A stretch of DNA of 64,000 bases, taken from Bifidobacterium [indicum] DSM 20214 = LMG 11587 (GTDB lineage Bacteria > Actinomycetota > Actinomycetes > Actinomycetales > Bifidobacteriaceae). Every line of letters starts with the position of its first letter. Within the stretch, counting starts at the first letter, position 1. The translations under genes were made by a program, and so were the position numbers. The stretch lies in assembly GCF_000706765.1 (NCBI RefSeq), contig NZ_CP006018.1, forward strand, positions 124,001 to 188,000, read 5' to 3'. Positions 1 to 12,399 of this stretch are shown here, piece after piece. The notes under the pieces are model-generated. The model was not told the origin of the DNA. It ran no database searches and saw nothing but the letters and a program-made list of their open reading frames with translations.

Positions 1-1
1 G

Positions 2-202
2 AAGCCGGTCTTCTTCGGTTTCGGTTCCGAGGACACGATCGTTCCCAAGTATGAGTTCAGGGCCCTGGCGGCCTGGCTGGACGAGCACACCTGGTTGCAG
101 GCCCATGAGTACGACCACCTGGACCATAGTGTTGACATTCGTGAGCTCAACGACCTGCGTCAGTGGCTGGCAGACATCAACGTCAGCTCGGGACTCATGT
201 AA
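2..202 (+). CDS. alpha/beta hydrolase (phospholipase/carboxylesterase-like), C-terminal fragment
   Basis: Only the last 66 codons are in the window; the gene starts upstream of base 1. The peptide begins KPVFFGFGSEDTIVP and ends with a TAA stop at 200-202. GSEDTIVP fits the loop that carries the catalytic Asp of alpha/beta hydrolases, and the His in DHLDHSVDI fits the catalytic His shortly before the last helix, as in the small carboxylesterase/phospholipase family. The nucleophile Ser would lie outside the window, so activity cannot be judged. It converges with the antiporter gene, whose stop codon begins at the next base, so the two genes abut tail to tail with no terminator between them. 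Confidence 0.7.
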   Translation, partial: KPVFFGFGSEDTIVPKYEFRALAAWLDEHTWLQAHEYDHLDHSVDIRELNDLRQWLADINVSSGLM

Positions 203-2602
203 TCAGAGGGCCGAGTCCGCATCCACCTGCATGACGTATACGTTGCGGCGCAGTTCCTTGGCAAGGGAGCGGGAGATCTCACCGGCCTCGAACATGTCCT
301 GTATCTGGCCCAGTTCAATGGCGTAGCCCTCGTGCTTGGCCTCCTCCACGTTATCCCTGACGGCGGGCATGCCGGAGTAATCGGTCCGGCCCTCAGCGGA
401 GGACTCGATCATCTGGTGGTTGATGATGGTGGTCAGGAGGTCCTCGGTCTTGAACCGTCCCTTGCCCAGCTCGGCGTAGAGCTTCTCAATCAGGAAATGG
501 TTCATCTCCGCCTGGAGATGGCGTCCTGCCAGGAAGACCTTGTTTTCGCTGAGTTTGAACGTCTTGTGCCGTAGGCGGTAGAAGATGCTGCGAACGAGGC
601 CGCGTACCCGCCTGTGTGCTGTATATGTGCGCCAGCGAATCTCCCCGCCCTTGTCCAGATGGAAGAGGGAGGAGGAGATGGTTGACAGGATTTTCCTGGC
701 GGCCTGCTCCTGGCAGCGTAGCTCCAAGAGACGGTTCTGATCCTCGCTCGCCTGGATTTCCTCGGGCCTGCGGATTTCCCCTTCGGCGTTATCGCGAGCC
801 TGTTCGGCCTTCTGCAGGCTGCGGGTCATGTCCGCATCGGCATCCCGGTCGGCGGCGGTGCCCGCAGGCAACTGGCCGGTCGGCGCAGCATCATCGACCG
901 CGGGGGAGGGGGTCCCGGCTTCGGACACGGTCCTTTCCTCGGACTGGGGGACCCTGGCCGCGGCATCCTCCGTATCGGCCCCAACCGCAGCGGAGGGTGC
1001 GTCGTTCAAGGTATCTGCAGCTGCCGGGGCACTCTTCTCCTGGTTACCTTTCGGCTCCAGGTTCAGGCGGGTTTCAATCTGGTCGGCGGCATCCTCGATC
1101 CGGCTCAGCCGCTCGGCCATGTAATCCTGCTCCCACTCCATGGTCTGGACCTGTAGGTCCTCGAATTCCTTGGGGGAGTACTGTCCAATCTCCGACTTGA
1201 GCTTGGCGATTCGATGGTTGTACTGCTTGATGACGTGCTGGATGGCCAGGCGGTTCTCGTCGTTTATCCTGGTCGAAAGCTCCCTGATGGTTCTGCGCAG
1301 AACGTCGATGGACTTCTCCACCTGCTGGGCAGGTACCTCCGTCTGACGGGAGGGCGCAAGCAGGGGCAGGGCGAAGTTGGCCAGGACCAGGGTGACGATG
1401 ATGACCCCAGCGGCTACGAAAATCAGCTCGTTGCGCATGGGGAAGGGGTTCCCGTTGGAGATGGTGTAGGGGATGGTCAGCGCCAGGGAGAGGGTGATGG
1501 TTCCCTTGGGGCCTCCGAAGGTCATGACGGCGGCCGACCGCCAGCGCCGGGCGGTCATGGGGCGGCGCCTCCCGGTCTCCTTGTCCCTGGCGAAAACCAG
1601 TACGGTCGTCACCCAGAGGAACCGGAGGAGGATGACCGTCAGGGCCACTACGACGATGGTGGCTACGAGCATCCAGTTGCTGACCCGGCGGTCACGCCAA
1701 CTGGTGCCCATCGCTGTGGGCAGGAGCATGCCCAGGATGATGAAGACGGCCCCGTTCAGACTGAAGGAAAGGACCTTCCAGACGCTGGTGGAGACGATGT
1801 TGGCCTTGGAGGTGTTGGGGCCGACGCCCGTGTGGTCGAACCGGGCCATGAGGCCGGTGGCCACGACGGCCAGGACCCCGGAGACATGCAGAACGTTCTG
1901 TCCGACCAGGTAGATCACGAAAGGCAGGAAGAGCTCCAGGAGGATTCTGGTGGTCGTGGTCTCCCACCCCATTCGGCGGGCGGATTCAAAGACCCAATTG
2001 ACCAGGAAGCCCATGATGACGCCGAATCCAATGCCGCCCACGAATTCCACGACGAACTCCAGAAGGGCGTGGGTCATGGAGAATGAGCCGGTGACCGTAG
2101 CCAGAATGGCGAACTGGAAGCCTATGACTCCGGTGGCGTCATTGAAGAGGGATTCGCCGGCCAGGGTGGACCGTTGACTGGCGGTCAGGTCGGCGCTCTT
2201 GCCGAGGGATGAAACGGCCACCGCATCGGTCGGTCCCAGGGCGGCGCCGAGTGCCACGGCTGCGGCCAGGGGGAACATGGGCCAGGCCGCGTGCAGGATG
2301 ACCCCGACCATGACCATGGTCAGGGCGGCCAGACCGATTGCCAGGGACAAGGAGGAGCGGATGTCCTTGAGGAGTTCCACCTTGTTGATGGTGTGGGCCT
2401 CGAGGTAGAGCAGGGGGGCGATGAAGAGGACCATGAAGAGTTCCGGGTCCAGCTGCATTTCCGGGAAAACCGGCAGGCAGGCCATAATCGCACCGAGGGC
2501 GATCTGTACCAGGGGAGTCGAGACCCTGGGGATGAACCGTGAAACAAAGGAGGATATAAGGACGGCGGCCACCACGCACAGAATCAGGACGAACACTTCC
2601 AC
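203..2602 (-). CDS. Na+/H+ (CPA1 family) antiporter with long cytoplasmic tail
   Basis: An integral membrane protein predicted to exchange Na+ or K+ for H+ and so help pH and salt homeostasis. The first ~470 residues hold about 12 hydrophobic segments. GPTDAVAV (123-130) and GESLFNDATG (149-158) are the ion-binding signatures of the CPA1/NhaP family. I chose a GTG start at 2602 (799 aa): AAGGAGG lies 6 nt upstream and the first membrane helix follows directly. The frame stays open to an ATG 53 codons upstream, but that extension lacks a ribosome site and reads as non-coding. The last ~330 residues are hydrophilic: a helical segment, an Ala/Pro/Asp/Glu-rich linker, then a second helical domain. 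Family and topology are clear; the transported ion is not. Confidence 0.88.
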   Translation of the reverse strand: MEVFVLILCVVAAVLISSFVSRFIPRVSTPLVQIALGAIMACLPVFPEMQLDPELFMVLFIAPLLYLEAHTINKVELLKDIRSSLSLAIGLAALTMVMVGVILHAAWPMFPLAAAVALGAALGPTDAVAVSSLGKSADLTASQRSTLAGESLFNDATGVIGFQFAILATVTGSFSMTHALLEFVVEFVGGIGFGVIMGFLVNWVFESARRMGWETTTTRILLELFLPFVIYLVGQNVLHVSGVLAVVATGLMARFDHTGVGPNTSKANIVSTSVWKVLSFSLNGAVFIILGMLLPTAMGTSWRDRRVSNWMLVATIVVVALTVILLRFLWVTTVLVFARDKETGRRRPMTARRWRSAAVMTFGGPKGTITLSLALTIPYTISNGNPFPMRNELIFVAAGVIIVTLVLANFALPLLAPSRQTEVPAQQVEKSIDVLRRTIRELSTRINDENRLAIQHVIKQYNHRIAKLKSEIGQYSPKEFEDLQVQTMEWEQDYMAERLSRIEDAADQIETRLNLEPKGNQEKSAPAAADTLNDAPSAAVGADTEDAAARVPQSEERTVSEAGTPSPAVDDAAPTGQLPAGTAADRDADADMTRSLQKAEQARDNAEGEIRRPEEIQASEDQNRLLELRCQEQAARKILSTISSSLFHLDKGGEIRWRTYTAHRRVRGLVRSIFYRLRHKTFKLSENKVFLAGRHLQAEMNHFLIEKLYAELGKGRFKTEDLLTTIINHQMIESSAEGRTDYSGMPAVRDNVEEAKHEGYAIELGQIQDMFEAGEISRSLAKELRRNVYVMQVDADSAL

Positions 2603-3203
2603 TGGCTGCCTCCTTCGCTCGGAAGCCCCACCCATGCCATGCGTCTGGCGGATTCCCGATATCATCGTGCCCGGGATGAAACTTGGGATGGGGCCGAACC
2701 AGCAGGGAGGAGTTTGTTCCCGTACCTTACCTATTTCAGTATACGGAATTGAATTATCCACAGAGGGAAAATTCTGCGTATCGGTGCCAAACCCACAACT
2801 TGTCTGTCGGGCCGATTCGGACGGTATCGGTCGCCAGGGTTTCCCGGCGCTCGCGACGGGCGTAAATGTGTGAAGATGTGGACTGCCTTCAAGCCCCGGC
2901 GCTCATCCTGAAGCCTTGAATCTGTACCATTGCAAGGGTCGGTCAAGGCGCTGGACCCCGAACGTGTACCGGCGGCTTTCACAAACAAGTCCGCCGCACT
3001 CCATATCCATCATGACCCCCGTATGATGGGCCGGCTGCAAACCGAACCGACAGACAACAACATGTCCTCAGGACGCCTGGGCTCCATACCCGCCCGCGTC
3101 AGCTGAATGGTAACTGGCCACCTGGGCCCCTCGCCAAGGCGTTCTCGAATGCCCTATGCACTACGGACAGTACGACCAATCCACATGGAAAGGCCTGGCT
3201 GAT
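2603..3203. other. divergent intergenic region, antiporter / P-type ATPase
   Basis: About 600 bp between two divergent membrane-transport genes. I see no convincing ORF or RNA gene. It holds the antiporter ribosome site at its left edge and a single perfect DnaA-box consensus, TTATCCACA, at 2754-2762. No clear sigma-70 promoter could be picked for either gene. Confidence 0.4.
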
Positions 3204-6002
3204 ATGACAGATCCGACCAACCCGCCAACCAACGAACCACGGAACACATCCCTGGAGCAGACAGGGAACACCCAACTGCAGGATACGGCCTGGCACAGCC
3301 TCGATGCCAGCGAGGCCATGACCGCGCTGAAGACCACCGACCAGGGCCTGGACGAACAGGAGAGTCGTCGCCGCCTGGATATCTTCGGGCAGAACACCCT
3401 GGCCGAGGCAGAGACCAAGCCCAAGTGGCGACTCTTCCTGGAGCAGTTCACCAGCCCTCTGATTGCCGTTCTGATTGTCTGCGGCATCGTCACGATCTTC
3501 CTCAAACACTATGTCGATGCAGCCGCCATCTTCATCGTCCTCCTCCTCAATGCCATCATCGGTTACTACCAGGAGTCTAAGGCGGACAAGGCCGTAGAGG
3601 CACTGACCTCCTTGGCTACGCCCACCACCCGGGTCATGCGCGACGGACGGCTTCAGGACATCGATGCGGCCGACCTGGTCCCCGGTGATCTGGTGGTGCT
3701 GGAGAGCGGTGACCGGGTCCCAGCCGATCTCAGGCTGGTTGAGGCCCTTCAACTCCGCATCGACGAAGCCATGCTGACCGGCGAGAGCGATGAGGCCAAG
3801 AAGAGTACGGACGCTGTCCACAAGGATGCCTCCCTGGGCGACCGCAAGTGCATGGCCTTCTCGGGCACCATGGTCACCAGCGGACGCGGCAGGGGACTGG
3901 TCGTCGCCACCGGTTCGGACACCGAGCTGGGCGAGATCAACGACCTGGTCCATGTGGCCAAGGGGCGTACCCCGCTCCAGCGAATCATCCACCGCACCGA
4001 GGTCGGCATCGCCGTGGCGGTCATCCTGGTGGCCGTCTTCGTCTTCATCGGTGGGGCCATCATCAACGGGGATGCGACCGAAGCCTTCCTTTCCGCCGTC
4101 TCCCTGGTCGTGGCCTCCATGCCCGAAGCCCTGCCCATCGTTCTGACCGTGGCCATGGCCCTGGGTGTTTCCCGGATGGCCGACTACAACGCCATCGTGC
4201 GGTCCCTGCCGGCCGTTGAGACCCTGGGTTCCATCACGGTGATTGGTTCCGACAAGACCGGCACCCTGACCCAGAACCGAATGACGGTTGAGCAGTGCAC
4301 CCTGGGAGGGGGAGATCCGATCCAGGTCGATCAGATCGGTGCTGACGGTGCCGACGATCCCCGTACCCGGGCCTTCATGGCTCTGATGCGCGGAGGAGCC
4401 CTGACCAACGAGGCCCACCGACAGGCCGACGAGGATGGAACAATCCGGTACAGCGGTGATGCGGTCGATATGGCCATGGCCCGGGTCGCCGATCAGACAG
4501 GGGCCGTGACCCGGGAGGAACTGGATTCCCCGATCGCCTCCCAGACCCCCTATGAACCTGAACTTCTCCATTCCATGACCATCCGACGCAATCCGGACGG
4601 GACTCTGACCCAGTACGTCAAGGGGGCGCCCGATGCGATCATGTCCATGAGCACGACCATGGTCGGCCCGGACGGGAACCGGATTCCCCTGGACCAGGAT
4701 GCGGTCCATGCCTCCTACAAGATGATGGGTTCCCAAGGGTTGCGCGTCATCGGCGTTGCCAGCCGGACCATCGACCCGGATGAAGACCTGAAAGACCACA
4801 AGCAGGCCCACGACATGACTTTCCTCGGTCTGGAAGGAATGCTGGATCCGCCCCGCCCCGGTGTCCGCGAGGCCATAGCCGACTGCGCCAAGGCCGGTAT
4901 CAGGGTCGTCATGATAACCGGTGACCACCCGGTGACCGCCGCCGCCATCGGCAAGCGCCTGGGATTGGAGCACACCGAGCAGACCCTGACCGGCAGTGAG
5001 ATGCTGGAGATGAGTGACGAGGTTCTCCGTGCCCGTCTGCGCGAGACCTCCATCGCCGCCAGGGTCTCGCCCCAGGACAAGCTTCGCATCGTCGAAGCCC
5101 TCCAGGACGAGGGGCACGTGGTGGCTGTGACCGGTGACGGTGTCAACGATGCCCCGGCCCTCAAGGCCGCCTCGGTGGGCATTGCCATGGGTGAATCCGG
5201 CACCGACGTGGCCCGTGAGGCCAGCGATGTGGTTCTGACTGATGACAACTTCATCACCATCACCCAGGCCGTCCGGCAGGGGAGGGCCACCTTCAAGGCC
5301 ATACGTGGTTCGGCTTACTTCCTCCTCTCCACGGCGGCCGCTGCCATGATTGCGGTCGGTGTCAATGTCATCGCCGAGGAGCCGCTCCTCTTCCTTCCCC
5401 TCCAGATGCTCTGGATCAACTTCGTCACCAACGGTGTCCAGGACATCGCCCTGGGCTTTGAGCCAGGTGACGGGGACGAGCTGGAATCCCCACCCCGCTC
5501 GGCCGAAGAGGGTCTGCTCTCTCGTGTCCTCTGGATTCGTCTGGCGGTCTGCGGCCTCTGGATGGCCACCTGCATCCTGGTCCTCTTCCGGTCCAACCTC
5601 GACAGGGGGATGAGCCTGACCGTGGCCCGGACCATGGCGCTGACCCTCCTGGTGCTCTTCAACTTCTTCATCGCCATGTCCGCCAGGTCCGAGAAGAAGC
5701 TGATCATCCAGCTCAATCCGCTCGACAACAAGTTCCTCCTGGTTGCATCGTTCGTGGCCCTGGGCATTCACGCCGGTGCCATGTACCTGGCTCCGGTGGC
5801 GTCCGTGCTGGGCATGGCCCCGCTGACCGGTACGCAGTGGCTGATCTGCCTGGGCATCGGCCTGACGGCCCTCATCTTCAGTGAGGGCGACAAGCTGATT
5901 CGATCCTTCCTGGCCAAGCATGGGTACGGGCAGCACGGTCGGGCCAACCACTTCCGCCATGTGCGGCGCAGCATCGCCGACATGTTGAGCGGCCGGTCCT
6001 GA
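3204..6002 (+). CDS. cation-transporting P-type (P2/PMR1-SERCA-like) ATPase
   Basis: A membrane cation pump using ATP through an aspartyl-phosphate intermediate. Counting from the ATG at 3204 (932 aa): N-terminal cation-ATPase domain, actuator motif TGES (192-195), PEALP in helix M4, phosphorylation site DKTGTLTQ with Asp350, and hinge TGDGVNDAPA (643-652), followed by the C-terminal helices. Order and length match P2A pumps such as bacterial calcium ATPases. The next in-frame ATG upstream (3156) has no ribosome site; 3204 has a GGAAAGG about 10 nt away. Two ion-site positions differ from calcium pumps: PEALP instead of PEGLP in M4, and NFVTNG instead of NLVTDG in M6. The transported ion is therefore open. 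tadA follows after 24 nt. Confidence 0.88.
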   Translation: MTDPTNPPTNEPRNTSLEQTGNTQLQDTAWHSLDASEAMTALKTTDQGLDEQESRRRLDIFGQNTLAEAETKPKWRLFLEQFTSPLIAVLIVCGIVTIFLKHYVDAAAIFIVLLLNAIIGYYQESKADKAVEALTSLATPTTRVMRDGRLQDIDAADLVPGDLVVLESGDRVPADLRLVEALQLRIDEAMLTGESDEAKKSTDAVHKDASLGDRKCMAFSGTMVTSGRGRGLVVATGSDTELGEINDLVHVAKGRTPLQRIIHRTEVGIAVAVILVAVFVFIGGAIINGDATEAFLSAVSLVVASMPEALPIVLTVAMALGVSRMADYNAIVRSLPAVETLGSITVIGSDKTGTLTQNRMTVEQCTLGGGDPIQVDQIGADGADDPRTRAFMALMRGGALTNEAHRQADEDGTIRYSGDAVDMAMARVADQTGAVTREELDSPIASQTPYEPELLHSMTIRRNPDGTLTQYVKGAPDAIMSMSTTMVGPDGNRIPLDQDAVHASYKMMGSQGLRVIGVASRTIDPDEDLKDHKQAHDMTFLGLEGMLDPPRPGVREAIADCAKAGIRVVMITGDHPVTAAAIGKRLGLEHTEQTLTGSEMLEMSDEVLRARLRETSIAARVSPQDKLRIVEALQDEGHVVAVTGDGVNDAPALKAASVGIAMGESGTDVAREASDVVLTDDNFITITQAVRQGRATFKAIRGSAYFLLSTAAAAMIAVGVNVIAEEPLLFLPLQMLWINFVTNGVQDIALGFEPGDGDELESPPRSAEEGLLSRVLWIRLAVCGLWMATCILVLFRSNLDRGMSLTVARTMALTLLVLFNFFIAMSARSEKKLIIQLNPLDNKFLLVASFVALGIHAGAMYLAPVASVLGMAPLTGTQWLICLGIGLTALIFSEGDKLIRSFLAKHGYGQHGRANHFRHVRRSIADMLSGRS

Positions 6003-6026
6003 GTCGAAAAGCACGGGGCCGGTCCG

Positions 6027-6554
6027 GTGGAGCCTGTCAGGTTGGACTGCCAGACTGGCCCTGTGCACGAATCTTGGAAGAGGGCCATGGGCCAGGCCTT
6101 GGATCTGGCTGGACAGGCGGCCAACCAGGGCGACGTCCCTGTGGGGGCCGTGGTCCTGGACGCTCATGGGCAAGTGGTGGGTCGAGGTTGCAACCGTCGG
6201 CAGGCCCAGGGGAGGCCCCTGGCTCATGCCGAGATGGAGGCCATCACCCAGGCCGCCTCGGCCCATGGCCCTGCCGACAGGGCCGACGGTGACCGGGGTT
6301 GGGACCTGTCGGGCTGCACCATGGTCGTCACGTTGGAGCCTTGCCCCATGTGCATAGGGGCAATCCTGGCCTGTCATTTCGACCGTGTGGTCTTCGGTGC
6401 GTGGGACCCCAAGATGGGCGCCTGCGGATCGGTTTGGGACATTCCCCGTGATCCCCACACCGGACCCTCGGCCGAGGTCATAGGCGGAGTGGAGGAAGGG
6501 GCTTGCGCCGACCTCCTCTCGCATTTCTTCAAGGCCCGCCGTCAGGATTCCTGA
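6027..6554 (+). CDS. tadA: tRNA adenosine(34) deaminase TadA
   Basis: Deaminates A34 to inosine in tRNA-Arg(ACG), allowing decoding of CGN codons. Zinc-site motifs are intact: HAEM with His67 and catalytic Glu69, and PCPMC with Cys106 and Cys109. The 175-aa length fits the family. The frame opens at a GTG (6027); a second GTG at 6063 is an equally possible start because neither has a good ribosome site. The gene lies 24 nt after the cation ATPase and may be co-transcribed with it. Family assignment is firm; other cytidine/deoxycytidylate deaminases share the fold but not this motif spacing and size. Confidence 0.88.
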   Translation: MEPVRLDCQTGPVHESWKRAMGQALDLAGQAANQGDVPVGAVVLDAHGQVVGRGCNRRQAQGRPLAHAEMEAITQAASAHGPADRADGDRGWDLSGCTMVVTLEPCPMCIGAILACHFDRVVFGAWDPKMGACGSVWDIPRDPHTGPSAEVIGGVEEGACADLLSHFFKARRQDS

Positions 6555-6754
6555 GCGGGGCTGTTGCGTGGTTTCGTCCCACCAGCGCCGGTGTGACTTT
6601 CAGAACTGCCTAATTGACCATTCCGTCCAACATCCGAACGGACCCCGACCTTGTTTGCTCCGCCGTCTGCATACTGCCAGTAACTCCCCGGGGTCCGATG
6701 GCTCCGGGGACGTTTATCCGCACAGACTATCAATAGCGAAGAAGGCTGATTGCA

Positions 6755-7723
6755 ATGAAGTACGCGGTGATGGGTGCCGGTGCCATGGGATACAGATTGG
6801 GTGTGCTCCTCCAGGAGCAGGCGGGGTTGCAGGTGGACTTCGTCGATACCTGGATGCCCAATGTCGATAAGGTGCGCGATCAAGGCGGGGTCTACGTCTC
6901 ACGTGACCATGAAGGCCGCCATCTGGTTCCCATCAACATTTTCACTCCGGAGGACTATCAGGGCGACCCTGATGTCTGGATCATCATGCTCAAGCAGATG
7001 CAACTGGAGGAGGTCCTGGACAGGTGCGCCCACCTTTTCAAGGACCACCAAGTCGTCTTCTCGGCCATGAACGGATGGGGTCACTTCGACAAGATGCTCA
7101 AGTACTTCCCCAAGGAACGAATCTACGGGGGCACGGCCATGATTGGGACGGTCCTGAACGGACCGGGGGATGTGGACTTCATAGGCAAGTCCGGGGCCGG
7201 TTCCATGCACCTCTGTGCCATGACCGAGAAGACCACGGATCTGGAGCGGGAGATGGCCTCAGACTTCAAGGCGGCCAACCTGAACCCGATCCTTACCGAG
7301 AACTTCGAGGGGACCTGTCTGGCAAAAATCATCTTCAATTCGGTGGTCAACACGATTTGCACCATGTACCAGATCACCATGGGCCAGTTCATCTCCTACC
7401 CGGGAGCAATGGACATGGCCAGACAGCTGATTGATGAGGCCTATGATGCCTGCGAGCGAGCCGGCAAGCAGCTGATTCAGACCCGACAGGCCACCCTGGA
7501 CGAGGTGGACTATGTCAGCCGCGTGGGCAACCCCCTCCACTACCCATCCATGTACCAGGATATGTCGCGCGGGCGCAAGACCGAGGTGGATTACATCAAT
7601 GGGTACATAGCCAGACTTGGCCGTGAGAACGACTACGTCTGCCGGACCCAGGAGTTCCTGACCCATGGCGTCCACCTGGCCGAGTTGGCCTTCCAGGTCC
7701 ACCGGGAGGAGGCCTCCCGGTAG
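6755..7723 (+). CDS. ketopantoate reductase family protein (2-dehydropantoate 2-reductase)
   Basis: A predicted NADPH-dependent reductase of 322 aa; the classical member makes pantoate for coenzyme A. The protein opens with MKYAVMGAGAMGYRLG, a Rossmann dinucleotide-binding GxGxxG. A helical C-terminal domain includes the conserved KIIFNSVVNTI stretch that carries a family Lys and Asn. The start is supported by AAGAAGG 9 nt upstream. A GC-rich inverted repeat at 6685-6710 precedes it. No other pantothenate gene lies nearby, and this family contains many paralogues with other substrates, so panE is plausible but not assured. Confidence 0.78.
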   Translation: MKYAVMGAGAMGYRLGVLLQEQAGLQVDFVDTWMPNVDKVRDQGGVYVSRDHEGRHLVPINIFTPEDYQGDPDVWIIMLKQMQLEEVLDRCAHLFKDHQVVFSAMNGWGHFDKMLKYFPKERIYGGTAMIGTVLNGPGDVDFIGKSGAGSMHLCAMTEKTTDLEREMASDFKAANLNPILTENFEGTCLAKIIFNSVVNTICTMYQITMGQFISYPGAMDMARQLIDEAYDACERAGKQLIQTRQATLDEVDYVSRVGNPLHYPSMYQDMSRGRKTEVDYINGYIARLGRENDYVCRTQEFLTHGVHLAELAFQVHREEASR

Positions 7724-7864
7724 GGTCACATCTTGCTCGTCTGTTTGTCATAGAGCCTCCGGGGATTGCCCTGGGGGCTCCTTTCGAAATGGGCGAAGAC
7801 AGCCCGTATAGTGGGAGTTGCAGAACAAGGAAGTCCTTCGAATCCAGCCTGTGGAAGGAAAGCC

Positions 7865-9775
7865 ATGACCCAGGAAGAGCGCGCGCAGCTATCCGATGCA
7901 ATACGGACCAACGGGGCCACCCCCAACCCCTGGTGGGCCAATGCCGTGGTCTACCAGATCTACCCGAGGTCCTTCCAGGACACCAACGGTGACGGCTACG
8001 GCGACCTGCCGGGCATCACCCAGCGTCTGGACTACCTGGCCGACCTGGGCGTGGATGTGATCTGGCTCAGCCCCGTCTACCGATCCCCTCAGGATGACAA
8101 CGGGTACGACATCTCCGACTATCAGGACATCGACCCCATCTTCGGCACCATGGACGATATGGATGAGCTTCTGGACGAGGCCCATAGCCGGGGAATCAAG
8201 GTGGTCATGGACCTGGTCGTCAACCACACCTCCGACGAGCACGCCTGGTTCCAGGCCTCGCGCACCACCGACGATCCGCATGCCGACTGGTACTGGTGGC
8301 GCCCTGCCAGGCCCGGCCATGAACCGGGAACCCCGGGCGCGGAACCCAACCGGTGGGGGTCATATTTCGGCGGCTCCGCCTGGGAGTACGACCCTTACCG
8401 CGGTGAGTACTTCCTCCACCAGTTCTCGAAGAAGCAACCCGACCTGAACTGGGAGAACCCTCAGGTGCGTCAGGCCGTCTACCGGATGATGAACTGGTGG
8501 ATGGACCGGGGTATCGACGGTTTCCGCATGGACGTGATTGTCATGATTTCCAAGCTGGTCGACGACCAGGGTCTTCTGCCGGGCGAAGAGGGGGCGGCCA
8601 TCCAGGACGGGCCGGTGGGCCCGGAGGGATATTCCTCTCCGGTGCCCTTCTGCGTGGACGGTCCCAGGCTGGATGAGTACCTGAAGGAGATGCGCCGGGA
8701 GGTCTTCGAGGGGCGCCAGGGCTACCTGACCGTGGGTGAGGCCCCGGACCTTCCGCCCGAGCGAAGCGGTGCCATCACCGACCCGGACAATCGCGAACTG
8801 GATATGCTCTTCCTCTTCACCCAGACCGGTATCGACTCCGATGGAAGTAAGTGGAACGTCCGTCCCTTCCGGGCAAGCAGGCTCAAGGATGCCATGGGTA
8901 GGCAGCAGGAGGCCGTGGCCAAGGCGGGCTGGGCCAGCCTCTACTTCAACAACCACGACCAGCCGCGCGTGGTCTCCCGCTGGGGTGACACCTCCACCGA
9001 GGAGCTTCGCACCCGGTCCGCCAAGGCCCTGGGCCTTCTCCTCCACATGCACCGGGGCACCCCCTACATCTACCAGGGCGAGGAGTTGGGCATGACCAAC
9101 GCCGGGTTCACCCGGCTCGATCAGTATCGCGATCTCGAATCCATCAATCTCTATCATCAGCGGGTCGACCAGGCGCACGAGCAGAGCCCGGAATCCATGA
9201 TGGATGCCCTGGCCTATATGAGTCGTGACAACGCCCGGACCCCCATGCAGTGGGATGCGACCAAGTTCGCCGGGTTCACCGCCCCCTATGCCCCCGAGGA
9301 GCCCTGGCTGTCCGTCAATCCCAACCATGACAAGATCAATGCCAAGAGTGAGCTGCGCGACCAGGACTCGGTTCTGGCCTTTTACCGGGAGCTGATTCGC
9401 CTCCGGCACACCAACCCGGTAGTGGCCGCCGGTGATTTCTCCCTCCTGGATCCGGAAGCGGAACAGGTCTACTCCTTCACCCGTTCCCTGGATCAGGCCC
9501 CCGAGCGCAAGTCCGGCCCGGAGGCCAGGAGCATCCAGGAGGCCGTGCCCTGCCAGCGTCTCCTGGTCGTGGTCAACCTGAGCAGCAAGCCCGCAGGTCT
9601 GCCTGAACAGACCGCCTCCCTCCTCGGGATGGACCAGGTTGCCGCCACCTCCATGTCCTTGGGGGTCGGAGACGTTGACCGGATCATGATTTCCACCTAT
9701 CGGCCCGAGCAAACCGTCGGCTCTCTCCTGACCGGCCGTCTGGCCCCCTGGGAGGGATTCGTCTATCGGCTCTGA
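7865..9775 (+). CDS. GH13 alpha-glucosidase (oligo-1,6-glucosidase type)
   Basis: A cytoplasmic retaining alpha-glucosidase, probably acting on isomaltose-type oligosaccharides, panose or sucrose-like glucosides. No signal peptide. GH13 regions are intact: DLVVNHTS from Asp116, GFRMDVI with nucleophile Asp223, VGEAPD with acid/base Glu292, and NNHDQPR with Asp365. The DVI after the nucleophile resembles the oligo-1,6-glucosidase subfamily (GH13_31). The ATG at 7865 is preceded by AAGGA at a good distance; the open frame upstream to 7766 is unlikely to be translated. A TATAGT at 7807-7812 could be the -10 box. Length is 636 aa, slightly long owing to an insertion near residues 540-580. Confidence 0.9.
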   Translation: MTQEERAQLSDAIRTNGATPNPWWANAVVYQIYPRSFQDTNGDGYGDLPGITQRLDYLADLGVDVIWLSPVYRSPQDDNGYDISDYQDIDPIFGTMDDMDELLDEAHSRGIKVVMDLVVNHTSDEHAWFQASRTTDDPHADWYWWRPARPGHEPGTPGAEPNRWGSYFGGSAWEYDPYRGEYFLHQFSKKQPDLNWENPQVRQAVYRMMNWWMDRGIDGFRMDVIVMISKLVDDQGLLPGEEGAAIQDGPVGPEGYSSPVPFCVDGPRLDEYLKEMRREVFEGRQGYLTVGEAPDLPPERSGAITDPDNRELDMLFLFTQTGIDSDGSKWNVRPFRASRLKDAMGRQQEAVAKAGWASLYFNNHDQPRVVSRWGDTSTEELRTRSAKALGLLLHMHRGTPYIYQGEELGMTNAGFTRLDQYRDLESINLYHQRVDQAHEQSPESMMDALAYMSRDNARTPMQWDATKFAGFTAPYAPEEPWLSVNPNHDKINAKSELRDQDSVLAFYRELIRLRHTNPVVAAGDFSLLDPEAEQVYSFTRSLDQAPERKSGPEARSIQEAVPCQRLLVVVNLSSKPAGLPEQTASLLGMDQVAATSMSLGVGDVDRIMISTYRPEQTVGSLLTGRLAPWEGFVYRL

Positions 9776-9948
9776 GTCTCGTCATCCCATTCCGGCCGGT
9801 CAATTATGGCAACCACCTGGTCATGCGGCTACAGTGGAACCTATATGTCGTGGTTTTCACCTGCCCGCCCCTGATGGTCGGGTCGGACCGGGGAGCGACA
9901 GGTAGACCGGCATTGGCTTGGCCGGTCCGGACAGGAGAGTGGTGCCGT

Positions 9949-12399
<2,451 letters not shown>

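Noticed and set aside
2754-2762. Perfect DnaA box TTATCCACA
   Set aside because: A single box with no cluster, AT-rich element or dnaA/dnaN neighbours; not an origin.
3099-6524. 1141-codon minus-strand open frame
   Set aside because: It is antisense to the cation ATPase and tadA, both with complete motifs. GC-rich third positions remove stops from the opposite strand; the translation is Gly/His/Asp/Gln-rich with no domain.
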